Shown here piece by piece: positions 44,239-53,191 of a DNA stretch of 64,000 nt. This DNA comes from Polaribacter filamentus (GTDB lineage Bacteria > Bacteroidota > Bacteroidia > Flavobacteriales > Flavobacteriaceae). The first letter of the stretch is position 1. Each line of letters begins with the position of its first letter. The DNA lies in the NCBI RefSeq assembly GCF_002943715.1, contig NZ_MQUA01000013.1:675001-739000 (forward strand), in the 5' to 3' direction. Under the pieces are notes generated by a model. That model searched no databases. It saw only the letters and a program-made list of their open reading frames with translations, and was not told the origin of the DNA. Both the position numbers and the translations under genes were made by a program.

Positions 44239-44798
44239 TTATTTTATTTTTATAAAAATAAAATCTCCACCTTCACCTTTAGTTCTTCTTATGGGTGCAT
44301 ATTTTGGTTGATTACCTATTTTGGTTTTGTTAATTACGGGGTCTTCAATCATATTAAATAGTGGACCAGCAGATAAGTATTGTTCTGTACGTTCTTTTAA
44401 CCTTTTAAGTAAATATTTCATAAATACACTTTCATTAGGGACTGTTGTTAAAGCACCGCTGGTAATTGCTTTTCTATTTAGTAAAGCATATTTCATTTGC
44501 ATTGCCTAAGTGGCGTCTTTATTTTTTCTACTTTGCGTTAAAATACTACCACTAAAACAGGCATTAGCAATTAATAGCGCGTGTTTTAAGTTAATTGATC
44601 TAATTTAAGAAATAATACTTGTGTTTAAAATTACATTTCCTTAAAACTCCATATTTGCATCCGAAGGCAATCAATAGCCTTATTCTATTACTTTATCATT
44701 ATTTCCACGACTAGCATAGAAAATGACCAAATCATTAGTTTTATTTACGTTACCTATTTCTGTTAAATTATATGTGGTTGCTTTAAGATTTAAAATTC
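44239..44798 (-). pseudogene. Decayed caspase-like (peptidase C14) gene
   Basis: One frame on the minus strand shows TYNLTEIGNVNKTNDLVIFY, ASRG where the catalytic AGHG should be, LPSDANMEF, LKHALLIANACFSGSIL (nucleophile Cys kept), and the intact end ITSGALTTVPNESVFMKYLL ... GEGGDFIFIKIK. Five in-frame stops lie between the first part and the last 87 codons (44239-44502). The N-terminal third is missing. Loss of the catalytic histidine plus the stops mean it is dead. The C-terminal 87-codon frame is no gene by itself. Confidence 0.75.
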
Positions 44799-44834
44799 AT
44801 TTTTTAATATAAATTTATTGAAATGGTGGCCAAA

Positions 44835-45082
44835 TTAAAAGGTAGCTTTATCCCGAATTTTAATTCTAAAATAGAAGTTTGTTCTTGTATCATAATTGTA
44901 AGATACATCAGTATATAAATTTGCATGTTCATATAAAGCGACAGCGGTTGCAGTAGAATCTTTGTCGTAAACTGTAATTTTTAATTCATCTAAAGGGGTT
45001 TGCCTAATTTTAGATGTTTTGTTTGTTTGCCATAAACTTATCGATGATAGCATTAAAAGTAGAGGGAAAAATATTTTTCTTA
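44835..45082 (-). pseudogene. N-terminal stub of a DUF3857 protein
   Basis: A 72-codon frame from ATG 45053 reads VYDKDSTATAVALYEHANLY and YDTRTNFYFRIKIRDKATF and then TAA. This is the beginning of secreted DUF3857/transglutaminase-like proteins (VY.KDS.A.A..LYE, then R.....KI). The frame is open further upstream through a signal-like RKIFFPLLLMLSSISLWQ whose first codon is ATA, so a start codon may be lost. More than 500 codons of the normal protein are missing. The caspase remnant begins directly after. Confidence 0.65.
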
Positions 45083-45094
45083 TTTAAAATCGTA

Positions 45095-46162
45095 CTATTT
45101 TTTTACAGAATTTTTATTCAAATAATTTTTTATCAGATGTTTAGCAACCTCTTTATTTTCTATGACTGTTAAAACCGATTTTAAAACGCTTAAATCCTTT
45201 TCTTGAAGTGCTAAATTTGTATATCCATAACCAAAAACAATATTATCTTCAATTAAAATAATAGCATTTTCTTCAACTTCTCTGCCTTTATCAACAATAA
45301 TAAAATTGTCATTATTAAAATTATCTAAAGTGATTTTAAATTTCTTTTTAAAATTGAATTTAGGTGTTAACTTTTCTAGTTCTATATAATATTTAAGGCG
45401 CGTAAACAACTCATTACCAGCTCTGTCAAAAGACACGGTATTGGCTCTTTCTTGTATCTTTACAGCCCTTTTTGTAATTTTTAAAAATAACTTGTTAATC
45501 TCAGTTTTTATACTTTTTCCTTTTCCGATGTAAATAACTTTTCCTTTTGCATTATGAATGTAGAAAACACCCAAAATATTCGGAATGGAATCTATTAAAT
45601 TTTTCAGTTTTTCTTTTTCTAACCTTCTGTCAAAATACTTTATAGATTCTTGTATAATCGTTTTTTCTGTATCTTTTTCCAGTAAAAGTTTAAAAAGTTG
45701 CACAGTGGCTAAAGCGTCGCCAGAAGCTCTGTGTCTTTCAGTCATCGGAATTCCAAGTGATCTTGTTAGTTTTCCTAAACTATAAGAAGGTTGATCTAAT
45801 ATTAGTTGCTGACTTAATTCTACAGTACACAGCGTATTTCTTCGAAAATCGAAGCCCAATCTTTCAAATTCTGTTTGTAAAATTCGGTAATCAAAAGAGG
45901 TATTATGTGCAACTAATATGCAGTCTTTGGTTATTTCTACAATTCTTTTTGCCGCTTCAAAAAATTTAGGAGCATTTCTAAGCATCTCATTATTTATACC
46001 CGTAAGTTTTACAACAAATGCTTGAATTTTCTTTTCAGGATTTACCAGCGATATAAACTGGTCTACAACTCTATGGCCATCAAATTTATAGATGGCAATT
46101 TCAGTAATGCCTTCTTCATTAAATTTTCCCCCAGTGGTTTCTATGTCTAATATAGCGTACAA
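45095..46162 (-). CDS. DnaQ-like 3'-5' exonuclease with GIY-YIG domain
   Basis: 355 residues. Residues 1-165 are an epsilon-type exonuclease: AILDIETTGGKFNEEGI (ExoI DxE), VAHNTSFDYRIL (ExoII), and ERHRASGDALAT (ExoIII, HxxxxD). Residues about 195-275 form a GIY-YIG nuclease-like module as in UvrC/Cho (GVFYIHNAKGKVIYIGKGKS). The remaining 80 residues are unassigned. From memory relatives are around 450 residues, so the C-terminal part may be shortened. It acts in DNA repair or processing. Single gene with yggS upstream. Confidence 0.88.
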   Translation of the reverse strand: MYAILDIETTGGKFNEEGITEIAIYKFDGHRVVDQFISLVNPEKKIQAFVVKLTGINNEMLRNAPKFFEAAKRIVEITKDCILVAHNTSFDYRILQTEFERLGFDFRRNTLCTVELSQQLILDQPSYSLGKLTRSLGIPMTERHRASGDALATVQLFKLLLEKDTEKTIIQESIKYFDRRLEKEKLKNLIDSIPNILGVFYIHNAKGKVIYIGKGKSIKTEINKLFLKITKRAVKIQERANTVSFDRAGNELFTRLKYYIELEKLTPKFNFKKKFKITLDNFNNDNFIIVDKGREVEENAIILIEDNIVFGYGYTNLALQEKDLSVLKSVLTVIENKEVAKHLIKNYLNKNSVKK

Positions 46163-46186
46163 TTTCTTTTTTTTTTTTTGATAAAT

Positions 46187-46861
46187 TTACTCATTATAAT
46201 TTCTACTGCCAAAAATAGAACTCCCAACTCGTATCATAGTACTTCCATTTTCTATTGCAAGCAGATAATCACCACTCATTCCCATTGATAAAACCTCTAT
46301 ATTACAGTTTTCAGTGGTATTTTTCTCTTTCTGTGTTTTAAAAAATGTTTCAAGTGATGAAAACTCTTCTGATAATTGTGCTGTATCATCAGTAAAAGTA
46401 GCCATTCCCATAAAACCAACAATATTAATATTTTTTAATTCTGCTGTTTTTTCTGATGACAAAATAGCTTCAATTTCCTTAAATGATAAACCAAACTTAG
46501 TATCTTCTTTTGCTATCCTTGCCTGTATCAAACAATTGATAACTCTATCGTGTTTCTTAGCTTGTTTGTTAATTTCTACTAATGTTTTTAATTTATCAAC
46601 TCCGTGAATTAAATCAACAAAATGAGCCATATATTTCACTTTATTACTTTGTAAATGACCAATCATTTGCCATTTAATGTCTTTTGGTAAAGTATCATAT
46701 TTATCAACCATTTCTTGAATTTTATTCTCACCAAAAATACGTTGACCAGCATCGTACGCTTCTTGTAAATCTGCAATAGGTTTGGTTTTAGAAACCGCAA
46801 CTAGTGCAACGTTTTTAGGAATTGAATCTAATATCTCTTTTAAGTTTTCTTTAATATTCAT
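46187..46861 (-). CDS. YggS-family pyridoxal phosphate homeostasis protein
   Basis: 224 residues, TIM-barrel PLP-binding protein (alanine-racemase fold, no catalysis) that keeps PLP and related vitamers in balance. PLP lysine in VALVAVSKTKP (about 18-28). Also FGENKIQEM (about 43-51), WQMIGHLQSNK (about 64-74), and the phosphate-binding LSMGMSGDYLLAI (about 190-202). It starts 56 bases after the DUF1015 stop and may be in the same transcript as the serine cluster. Confidence 0.94.
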   Translation of the reverse strand: MNIKENLKEILDSIPKNVALVAVSKTKPIADLQEAYDAGQRIFGENKIQEMVDKYDTLPKDIKWQMIGHLQSNKVKYMAHFVDLIHGVDKLKTLVEINKQAKKHDRVINCLIQARIAKEDTKFGLSFKEIEAILSSEKTAELKNINIVGFMGMATFTDDTAQLSEEFSSLETFFKTQKEKNTTENCNIEVLSMGMSGDYLLAIENGSTMIRVGSSIFGSRNYNE

Positions 46862-46916
46862 TGATTATACTGTTTTTAACTAAATTTTAAAACTAAATTC
46901 AGAACGACACAAAGTG

Positions 46917-48155
46917 TCAAAATTCATAAATAGTTAATGCACTTCTTAATTTTGGTTCGATATAGGTTGTTTTTGGTGGCATTAATAAATCTGCATCTAC
47001 AATTTCTTTTAGTTCGCTAATGCTAGTTGGCAACATTCCGAAAGAAACTTTAAAAAGACCAGAATCTACTTTAGTTTTCAATTCTAAACCATCAGATTTA
47101 TTTTGAGAATACACAATCTTAGAATCATTTCGGATATCATCGATCCCTAATATTGGTTTTAAAACCGTTGTGTACAAAATTTGAGCGTCTAGTTTGCTTA
47201 AAGCATCTGTAAAATTATAGAGAGATTTTCGCAAATATAGTGCATAAAATTCACCATCTAAATACATGCTAAAATGATGCTTTTCTTTAGGTTTATAAAA
47301 CTCTTGATTCCTGTTTTCAATTCTAAAAAAAGTATCTAATTCTATTAAAAATTCATGTGGACTTAAGCCGTTTAAATCTTTTATAAATCGATTAAATTCA
47401 TAGATACTCAGTTCACTTTCTGGCAACAAATAACTCATAAAAAAGTTATACTCCTCGTTTCCTGTATGATTCGGATTTTCTTTTGCCAATCTTTCTGATA
47501 ATAAACAAGAAGAAGTAGATCTATGATGACCATCCGCAATATATAAGGTATCAATTTCTTTAAAAGCTAATGTTATTTTTTCAATGTCCAGTTCATCGTC
47601 AACAACCCATAGTAAATGCGAATCTTTATCGGTGGTAGAAAATTCGTATTCTGCTCTTTGTTCCTTGTATTTTTTAATTATGGAAGCAATTACTTCATTA
47701 TCAGGATAGGTTAGTAATACCGGTTCTGCATTAAAACCTGTATTTTTTAAATAGTTTTCAAATAATAATTCTCTTTGCTTTAGGGTTCCTTCGTGCTTTT
47801 TAATAACATTATTGTGATAATCGGCAACCGAAGTTGCAGCAATTATTCCGCAAAAAGATTTTGTAGCTGTTATTTTCTGATAAATATAAAATGCAGGTAC
47901 TTTATCTTGCTTAAAAATTTCATTTTCTTTAAATTCTAAATACCGATTGTGCACCAATTTAAAACGCAATTCTCCGCTAATATCTTGTTTATGATATTTA
48001 TAACCAGGATTAATTACATGTAAAAAAGTATACGGATTAAAAGTCAATTTAGAATCCAGCATTGCTGGCGTATAAATTTCATATGATTTAGACGAAACCA
48101 TCGCTACTTTATCTCTCGTTGCTCTTACTGCTTTAAAAGGTTTTACAATTGCCAT
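46917..48155 (-). CDS. DUF1015 family protein in the serine cluster
   Basis: 412 residues, COG4198. N-terminal IVKPFKAVRATRDKVAMVSS, middle part with TLYIADGHHRSTSS (ADGHHR at 207-212), and a C-terminal GLELKTKVDSGLFKVSFGMLP with the STYIEPKLRSALTIYEF end typical of the family. The DGHHR motif recalls the DGHxR of ParB-like free serine kinases (SerK). The gene follows serC and serA-like genes (three-base spacing from the latter), so an activity on serine or phosphoserine is a reasonable inference. Direct function is unproven. Confidence 0.9.
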   Translation of the reverse strand: MAIVKPFKAVRATRDKVAMVSSKSYEIYTPAMLDSKLTFNPYTFLHVINPGYKYHKQDISGELRFKLVHNRYLEFKENEIFKQDKVPAFYIYQKITATKSFCGIIAATSVADYHNNVIKKHEGTLKQRELLFENYLKNTGFNAEPVLLTYPDNEVIASIIKKYKEQRAEYEFSTTDKDSHLLWVVDDELDIEKITLAFKEIDTLYIADGHHRSTSSCLLSERLAKENPNHTGNEEYNFFMSYLLPESELSIYEFNRFIKDLNGLSPHEFLIELDTFFRIENRNQEFYKPKEKHHFSMYLDGEFYALYLRKSLYNFTDALSKLDAQILYTTVLKPILGIDDIRNDSKIVYSQNKSDGLELKTKVDSGLFKVSFGMLPTSISELKEIVDADLLMPPKTTYIEPKLRSALTIYEF

Positions 48156-48158
48156 AAA

Positions 48159-49109
48159 TTAGCTTAATAGTTGAATGATTTGTTGTGCTAATTCCAATCC
48201 AGTTCTCTCTTGTGCTTCTTTTGTTTCTGCACCAATATGCGGAGTTAATGATATCTCTGGATTCATTAATAATTGAACAGCAGGTGTTGGTTCTGTTTCA
48301 AAAACGTCTAAACCAGCAAACTGTACTTTGCCGCTTTCTATTGCAAAAACCAAATCAACTTCATGTAAAATTCCACCTGTAGCAGTATTTATAATACCAA
48401 CACCATCTTTCATCTTGTTAATTTCTTCTTTTGTGATCACATAATCATCTTGAGCAGGAACGTGTAACGAAATAAAATCAGATTCTTTTAAAAGCTTTTC
48501 TTTCGCAACCGTTTCGATTGTAAAAGTTGTTTTTTGACCATTAAAAAATTCTAAAATTATGGGAGCACTTGTAATTTCTTCATCCGTAGCTAAAACATGC
48601 ATTCCTAAACCGATCGCAATTTTTGCAACTTCTTGGCCAATTTTACCAAAGCCAATAATTCCTAAGGTTTTTCCTCTTAACTCAACTCCTTGAGAATAGG
48701 CGTCTTTTAAATCATTAAAACGAGAATCTCCTTCTAAGGGCATTTCTCTGTTGGATGAATGTAAAAAACGTACCATCCCAAATAAATGTGCAAAAACCAA
48801 TTCTGCAACAGAACTAGCGGAAGCTGCAGGCGTATTTATAACATGTAAACCGTTATCTTCTGCATATTCAATATCAATATTATCTAAACCAATTCCGCCG
48901 CAACCAATTAACTTTAAACTTGGACAAGCTTCAATTAATTCTTGCCTTACTTGCGTTGTACTTTTTACTAAAATGGCATCAATTTGATGTTCATTAATAT
49001 AATTTTCTAATTGATTCTGAGCAACTTTTATTGTAATCACTTCAAATCCTTCTTTTTCTAAAGCTTCAATTCCGCTTTTAGAAATTCCATCGTTTGCTAA
49101 TATTTTCAT
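48159..49109 (-). CDS. SerA-like D-3-phosphoglycerate dehydrogenase, catalytic arginine replaced
   Basis: 316 residues, two-domain D-2-hydroxyacid dehydrogenase without the C-terminal ACT domain. NAD fold LGIIGFGKIGQEVA (GxGxxG at 153-158). Catalytic Glu271 (GLDVFETEP) and His291 (LTPHIGAE) are present. The position of the conserved substrate Arg is Thr244 (INTATGGILHE instead of N..RGG). The codon is ACA, one base from AGA. By position (after serC, before DUF1015) it should oxidise 3-phosphoglycerate. The substitution casts doubt on normal activity. Confidence 0.88.
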   Translation of the reverse strand: MKILANDGISKSGIEALEKEGFEVITIKVAQNQLENYINEHQIDAILVKSTTQVRQELIEACPSLKLIGCGGIGLDNIDIEYAEDNGLHVINTPAASASSVAELVFAHLFGMVRFLHSSNREMPLEGDSRFNDLKDAYSQGVELRGKTLGIIGFGKIGQEVAKIAIGLGMHVLATDEEITSAPIILEFFNGQKTTFTIETVAKEKLLKESDFISLHVPAQDDYVITKEEINKMKDGVGIINTATGGILHEVDLVFAIESGKVQFAGLDVFETEPTPAVQLLMNPEISLTPHIGAETKEAQERTGLELAQQIIQLLS

Positions 49110-49205
49110 TCTGATCTTTTATGTTTGTCATTTCGAGAATTAAAACTATGCGGCAATCTCATCAAAAAGATTGCTTGATTTCATTCTGAATGACATTTCT
49201 AATTT

Positions 49206-50270
49206 TTAAATTGTTCTTTCAAGTTCTTGCATTACATCCACCAAAACCTGCACACTATAAAGCGGCAATGCATTGTACATACTTGCTCTATAACCACCAA
49301 CACTTCTGTGGCCATCTATGCCATTAATTCCTGCTTGTTTGCACATTTTATCAAACGTCGCCGTAAGATTTTCATCGGTTAAAACAAAAGTAGCATTCAT
49401 GGTACTTCTATCTTCTTTTGCAACAACTCCTTTAAAAAGCGAATTTCTATCAATTTCTGTATATAAAAGTGCTGCTTTTTTGTTATTTACTTCTTCAATA
49501 AAAGGAATTCCGCCTAAATCTTTTAACCATTGTAAAGTTAGCATAGAAACATAAACTGCAAAAACAGACGGCGTATTTGCCATACTATCTTTATCGATAT
49601 GCACTTGGTAATCTAACATTGTAGGAATGTGTCTTTCTACTTTTCCTAAAATCTCTTCTTTTACGATAATTAAAGTAGTTCCTGCCGGACCCATATTTTT
49701 TTGAGCACCAGCATAAATTAAATCGAATTTTTCGAAATCTAACTGACGAGAAAAAATATCTGAACTCATATCACAAACCAAAGAAACATTCGTTTTAGGA
49801 AACGTTTTCATTTGGGTACCAACAATGGTGTTGTTACTTGTACAATGAAAATAATCTACATCTTCAGGAATTGAATATCCTTTAGGAATATAGTTAAAAC
49901 CTTTGTCTTTAGACGAGCCAACTACAAGTACTTCTCCAAAAGCTTTCGCTTCTTTAATGGCATTGTCTGCCCAAGTTCCCGTGTTTAAATAGGCTGCTTT
50001 TTTCTGTAGTAAATTATACGCAACCATTAAAAACTCTAAGCTTGCGCCACCTTGCAAAAACAATGCTTTGTATCCTTTATTTTCTAATCCTAAAAGTTCT
50101 AAAGCTAAAGATCTAGCTTTTTCCATTACATCTACAAAAGGCTTGCTTCTGTGTGAAATTTCTAACAATGATAAATTATCACCATTAAAATTAAGTACCG
50201 CTTCCGATGCTTTTTTAAGCACATCTTCAGGTAAAATACAAGGGCCAGCGCTAAAATTATGTTTTTTCAT
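49206..50270 (-). CDS. serC: Phosphoserine aminotransferase
   Basis: 354 residues, PLP enzyme making phosphoserine from 3-phosphohydroxypyruvate and glutamate. N-terminal HNFSAGPCILPEDVL (phosphate site), LFLQGGASLEF (about 71-81), PLP lysine in DLIYAGAQKNMGPAG (about 183-197), and the C-terminal HRSVGGYRASMYNA. Intact. With the SerA-like gene downstream (97-base gap) it gives two of three serine-synthesis steps. No phosphoserine phosphatase gene lies in the cluster. Confidence 0.96.
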   Translation of the reverse strand: MKKHNFSAGPCILPEDVLKKASEAVLNFNGDNLSLLEISHRSKPFVDVMEKARSLALELLGLENKGYKALFLQGGASLEFLMVAYNLLQKKAAYLNTGTWADNAIKEAKAFGEVLVVGSSKDKGFNYIPKGYSIPEDVDYFHCTSNNTIVGTQMKTFPKTNVSLVCDMSSDIFSRQLDFEKFDLIYAGAQKNMGPAGTTLIIVKEEILGKVERHIPTMLDYQVHIDKDSMANTPSVFAVYVSMLTLQWLKDLGGIPFIEEVNNKKAALLYTEIDRNSLFKGVVAKEDRSTMNATFVLTDENLTATFDKMCKQAGINGIDGHRSVGGYRASMYNALPLYSVQVLVDVMQELERTI

Positions 50271-50372
50271 TTTTTCTTAATTTTATTATTCTAGTTGAAA
50301 AGGTATAATTGTACTTTTTATTAATATTTGAATTTGCCTGTTACCCAAAACAAACAACCAAAAACCATTCTA

Positions 50373-51434
50373 TTAGATTGTTGATAAAAATTCAAGTGTA
50401 TTTACGCCATCTGCATAATCTGTTAACTTAGGATGCTGCGTTTGTCCAAATGCAACTTCATTCTCTATAAAATCTTTCGAAACAATGCACTGTATTTTTT
50501 CTCTATCTTGATGTAATTTTATTTTTAAATCAATTTCATTTTCATAATATTCATAGAAAATAGTAGCAATAGGTGAGGAGTAACTTTCATCTTCCTTGAT
50601 CATTAAAAAACCGTTTTCTAACAAGTCAAACAAACTCATTAAATAAACAGCTTTGTTATAATCATAATTATTAGCATATTTTGCATTGTTAATCATGTCT
50701 TTTTTAGCGTACATTCCTGTAAAAAAAGCATCGAAATCAAATCCTTTAGGAACAAATAATTTAGAAACACTTCTGCATCCTAAACCAAAATATTGAAAAA
50801 CATCATCAGATAAATTTATAAAATCTTCTTCAGTTTCTTTTCCAGTGATTACTGCCACAGAATTTCTACTTTTTCGGATGATATTTGGCTTATCTTTAAA
50901 ATAATATTCGAAATAACGGGCCGTATTATTACTTCCTGTAGCGATTACTGCATCAAAATTGGATAGTTTTTCTTCTGTAAAAGTTATTTTTCCTTTAAAA
51001 CCGTCCTCAACATGCTCTAAATATTTTGCTAAAAACGGCAATAAGTGTTTATCGCTAGTTGATTGTTTAACCATCACCGAATGACCAGAAATCAAAACAG
51101 ATAAAAAATCATGAAAACCAACCAAAGGTATGTTTCCAGCCATTATAATGGCTACTTTTTTAGGTGATTTTATATTTAAATTAATACTTTTTGTAAATGC
51201 TATTAAATAATTGTTATTTAATGATTTAGACCAACTTTCTACTGAAAATAAAATATTGTCTTTTGTGAACCAGGAATTCTTTTCTTGAGCTAATTTTATC
51301 TGATGTAAAAAACCATCAAAAAAGATTTCATTGTGTTCAATATCATCTCTTTTAGTTGTATTATTTACAGAAAACTGACTTAAAAAGTCACCTAATTTTA
51401 CGAATGCAGTAATTCTCTTTTGAATAGTAATCAT
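50373..51434 (-). CDS. Acyl-CoA reductase (LuxC-like)
   Basis: 353 residues, aldehyde-dehydrogenase-fold acyl-CoA reductase of the LuxC group. IIMAGNIPLVGFHDFLSVL (about 93-111), ATGSNNTARYFEYYF (NAD-binding turn) and the catalytic cysteine in YFGLGCRSVSKLF (about 214-226). It would reduce acyl-CoA or acyl-protein to aldehyde. It is divergent from the ferredoxin, sharing one short promoter region. The same order ferredoxin, acyl-CoA reductase, serC, serA-like, DUF1015 is, from memory, common in Bacteroidota. Confidence 0.87.
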   Translation of the reverse strand: MITIQKRITAFVKLGDFLSQFSVNNTTKRDDIEHNEIFFDGFLHQIKLAQEKNSWFTKDNILFSVESWSKSLNNNYLIAFTKSINLNIKSPKKVAIIMAGNIPLVGFHDFLSVLISGHSVMVKQSTSDKHLLPFLAKYLEHVEDGFKGKITFTEEKLSNFDAVIATGSNNTARYFEYYFKDKPNIIRKSRNSVAVITGKETEEDFINLSDDVFQYFGLGCRSVSKLFVPKGFDFDAFFTGMYAKKDMINNAKYANNYDYNKAVYLMSLFDLLENGFLMIKEDESYSSPIATIFYEYYENEIDLKIKLHQDREKIQCIVSKDFIENEVAFGQTQHPKLTDYADGVNTLEFLSTI

Positions 51435-51438
51435 TTAT

Positions 51439-51470
51439 TTTGGTTGTCTATGATTTTGGCTTTATTTTTG
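51439..51470 (+). promoter_or_regulatory. Promoter of the ferredoxin gene
   Basis: TTTG (51439-51442), 20 bases of spacer, then TATTTTTG (51463-51470) match the Bacteroidota promoter. The -7 element ends 34 bases before the ATG at 51505. Confidence 0.6.
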
Positions 51471-51476
51471 CATTTG

Positions 51477-51484
51477 CAAAGGTA
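51477..51484 (-). promoter_or_regulatory. Probable -7 element of the acyl-CoA reductase transcript
   Basis: The minus strand reads TACCTTTG (TAnnTTTG) 42 bases before the ATG at 51434. A TTG lies 24 bases further upstream, slightly beyond the usual spacing. The element overlaps the early leader of the divergent ferredoxin transcript, so the two promoters are back to back. Confidence 0.4.
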
Positions 51485-51504
51485 CAAAAACAGAAGAGAA
51501 AATT

Positions 51505-51855
51505 ATGGCAATTATTATAACAGATGAATGTATAAATTGTGGGGCATGCGAACCAGAATGTCCAAACACAGCAATTTATGAAGGAGCAGATGATTGGAAA
51601 TATTCTGATGGAACAAAATTAAAGGGTAAAGTGGTTTTGCCAAACGGAAAATCTGCAAATGCAGACGAAGTTCAAGAACCAGTTTCTGATGAAATTTACT
51701 ATATCGTTGCAGACAAGTGCACAGAATGTAAAGGTTTTCATGACGAACCACAATGTGCAGCGGTTTGCCCTGTAGATTGTTGTATACCAGATGATGAACA
51801 TGTAGAAACAGATGAGGTGTTGTTAGAAAAACAGCGTTTTATGCATGATTCTTAA
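51505..51855 (+). CDS. 4Fe-4S dicluster ferredoxin
   Basis: 116 residues, small electron carrier. First cluster [12 protein letters not shown] (about 9-20). Second cluster [22 protein letters not shown] (Cys spacing CxxC-x8-CxxxCP, about 73-94) with an insert, as in the 2[4Fe-4S] ferredoxins of the Alvin type. Cytoplasmic. It is the only redox partner near the acyl-CoA reductase and might feed it electrons, though that enzyme class uses NADPH. Confidence 0.92.
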   Translation: MAIIITDECINCGACEPECPNTAIYEGADDWKYSDGTKLKGKVVLPNGKSANADEVQEPVSDEIYYIVADKCTECKGFHDEPQCAAVCPVDCCIPDDEHVETDEVLLEKQRFMHDS

Positions 51856-52002
51856 TAGAGTTAAAACTTTTATTAACAATTAAATTCAACCAAAAAATTC
51901 CGAGGAAAAATTCGGAATTTTTATTTTTAAAAAATATATATTTGCATCGCAAAAATCAGCCTTTGGTTCTTGCACCTTTTATCTAAAATATCTAAAGAAA
52001 TA

Positions 52003-53094
52003 ATGAAAGCCGGAATTGTAGGATTACCAAACGTAGGAAAATCGACCTTATTTAATTGTTTATCAAATGCAAAAGCGCAAAGTGCAAACTTTCCTTTTTG
52101 TACAATTGAGCCTAATTTAGGTGTTGTAAATGTGCCGGACGCACGCTTAAAAAAGTTAGAAGAATTGGTAAAGCCAGATAGAGTGCAAACAGCAACAGTA
52201 GAGATTGTTGATATTGCAGGCCTTGTAAAAGGAGCAAGTAAAGGCGAAGGTTTAGGAAATCAGTTTTTAGCAAATATCCGTGAAACGGACGCTCTTTTGC
52301 ACGTTTTACGTTGTTTTGATAATGATAATATTATTCATGTTGATAATTCTATTGATCCTATAAGAGATAAAGAAACGATTGATATCGAGCTGCAGTTAAA
52401 GGATTTAGAAACTGTTGAAAAAAGATTAGAAAAAGTAAAAAGAACAGCAAAAACAGGTAATAAAGAAGCGCAAGCCGAATTAGTTGTTCTATTAAAAGTT
52501 GAAGAAACTTTGTTAAAAGCGATTTCTGTAAGAGCGATTGAGTTTACAGAAAAAGAAATGGAAATTGTAAAAACAATGCAATTTATTACTGCAAAACCAG
52601 TATTATATGTTTGTAATGTGGATGAAGCATCAGCAGTTTCTGGAAACAGTTATGTTGATAGAGTTAAGGAAGCAGTTAAAGACGAAAATGCCGAAGTAAT
52701 TGTATTAGCAGTTGGTACAGAGGCAGATATCACTGAATTAGAAGATTACGAAGAAAGACAAATGTTTTTGGCAGATATTGGCTTAGAAGAAGCTGGTGTT
52801 GCGAGATTAGTTCGTTCTGCATATAAATTATTAAACCTACAAACGTATTTTACTGCTGGTGTAAAAGAAGTAAGAGCTTGGACAATTCCTATTGGAGCAA
52901 CTGGTCCGCAAGCTGCTGGAGTTATTCATACCGATTTTGAAAAAGGTTTTATTAGAGTAGAGACAATTGCGTACGAAGATTACGTTTTATACGGTTCTGA
53001 AGCAAAAGTTAAGGAAGCGGGTAAAATGAGAGTAGAAGGTAAGGAATATGTGGTTAAAGACGGCGATGTAATGCATTTTAGATTTAATGTTTAG
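52003..53094 (+). CDS. ychF: Redox-regulated ATPase YchF
   Basis: 363 residues, Obg-related P-loop NTPase that prefers ATP and binds ribosomes. G1 GIVGLPNVGKSTLFNCL (about 4-20), G3 DIAGLVKGASKGEGLGN (about 68-84), the altered G4 YVCNVDE, and the C-terminal TGS domain (TYFTAGVKEVRAWTI to YVVKDGDVMHFRFNV). ATG 52003 begins MKAGIVGLPN, the normal N-terminus. The open frame to 51970 is extra. Intact. Confidence 0.96.
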   Translation: MKAGIVGLPNVGKSTLFNCLSNAKAQSANFPFCTIEPNLGVVNVPDARLKKLEELVKPDRVQTATVEIVDIAGLVKGASKGEGLGNQFLANIRETDALLHVLRCFDNDNIIHVDNSIDPIRDKETIDIELQLKDLETVEKRLEKVKRTAKTGNKEAQAELVVLLKVEETLLKAISVRAIEFTEKEMEIVKTMQFITAKPVLYVCNVDEASAVSGNSYVDRVKEAVKDENAEVIVLAVGTEADITELEDYEERQMFLADIGLEEAGVARLVRSAYKLLNLQTYFTAGVKEVRAWTIPIGATGPQAAGVIHTDFEKGFIRVETIAYEDYVLYGSEAKVKEAGKMRVEGKEYVVKDGDVMHFRFNV

Positions 53095-53191
53095 ATAAAG
53101 GTTAAAGATCCAGCTTGTGTCAATATAAGTATTGTTAAAAAAATAACATTTGGAATACTCTTTGTAATTGTAGCTTAAAACCTCATTAATT

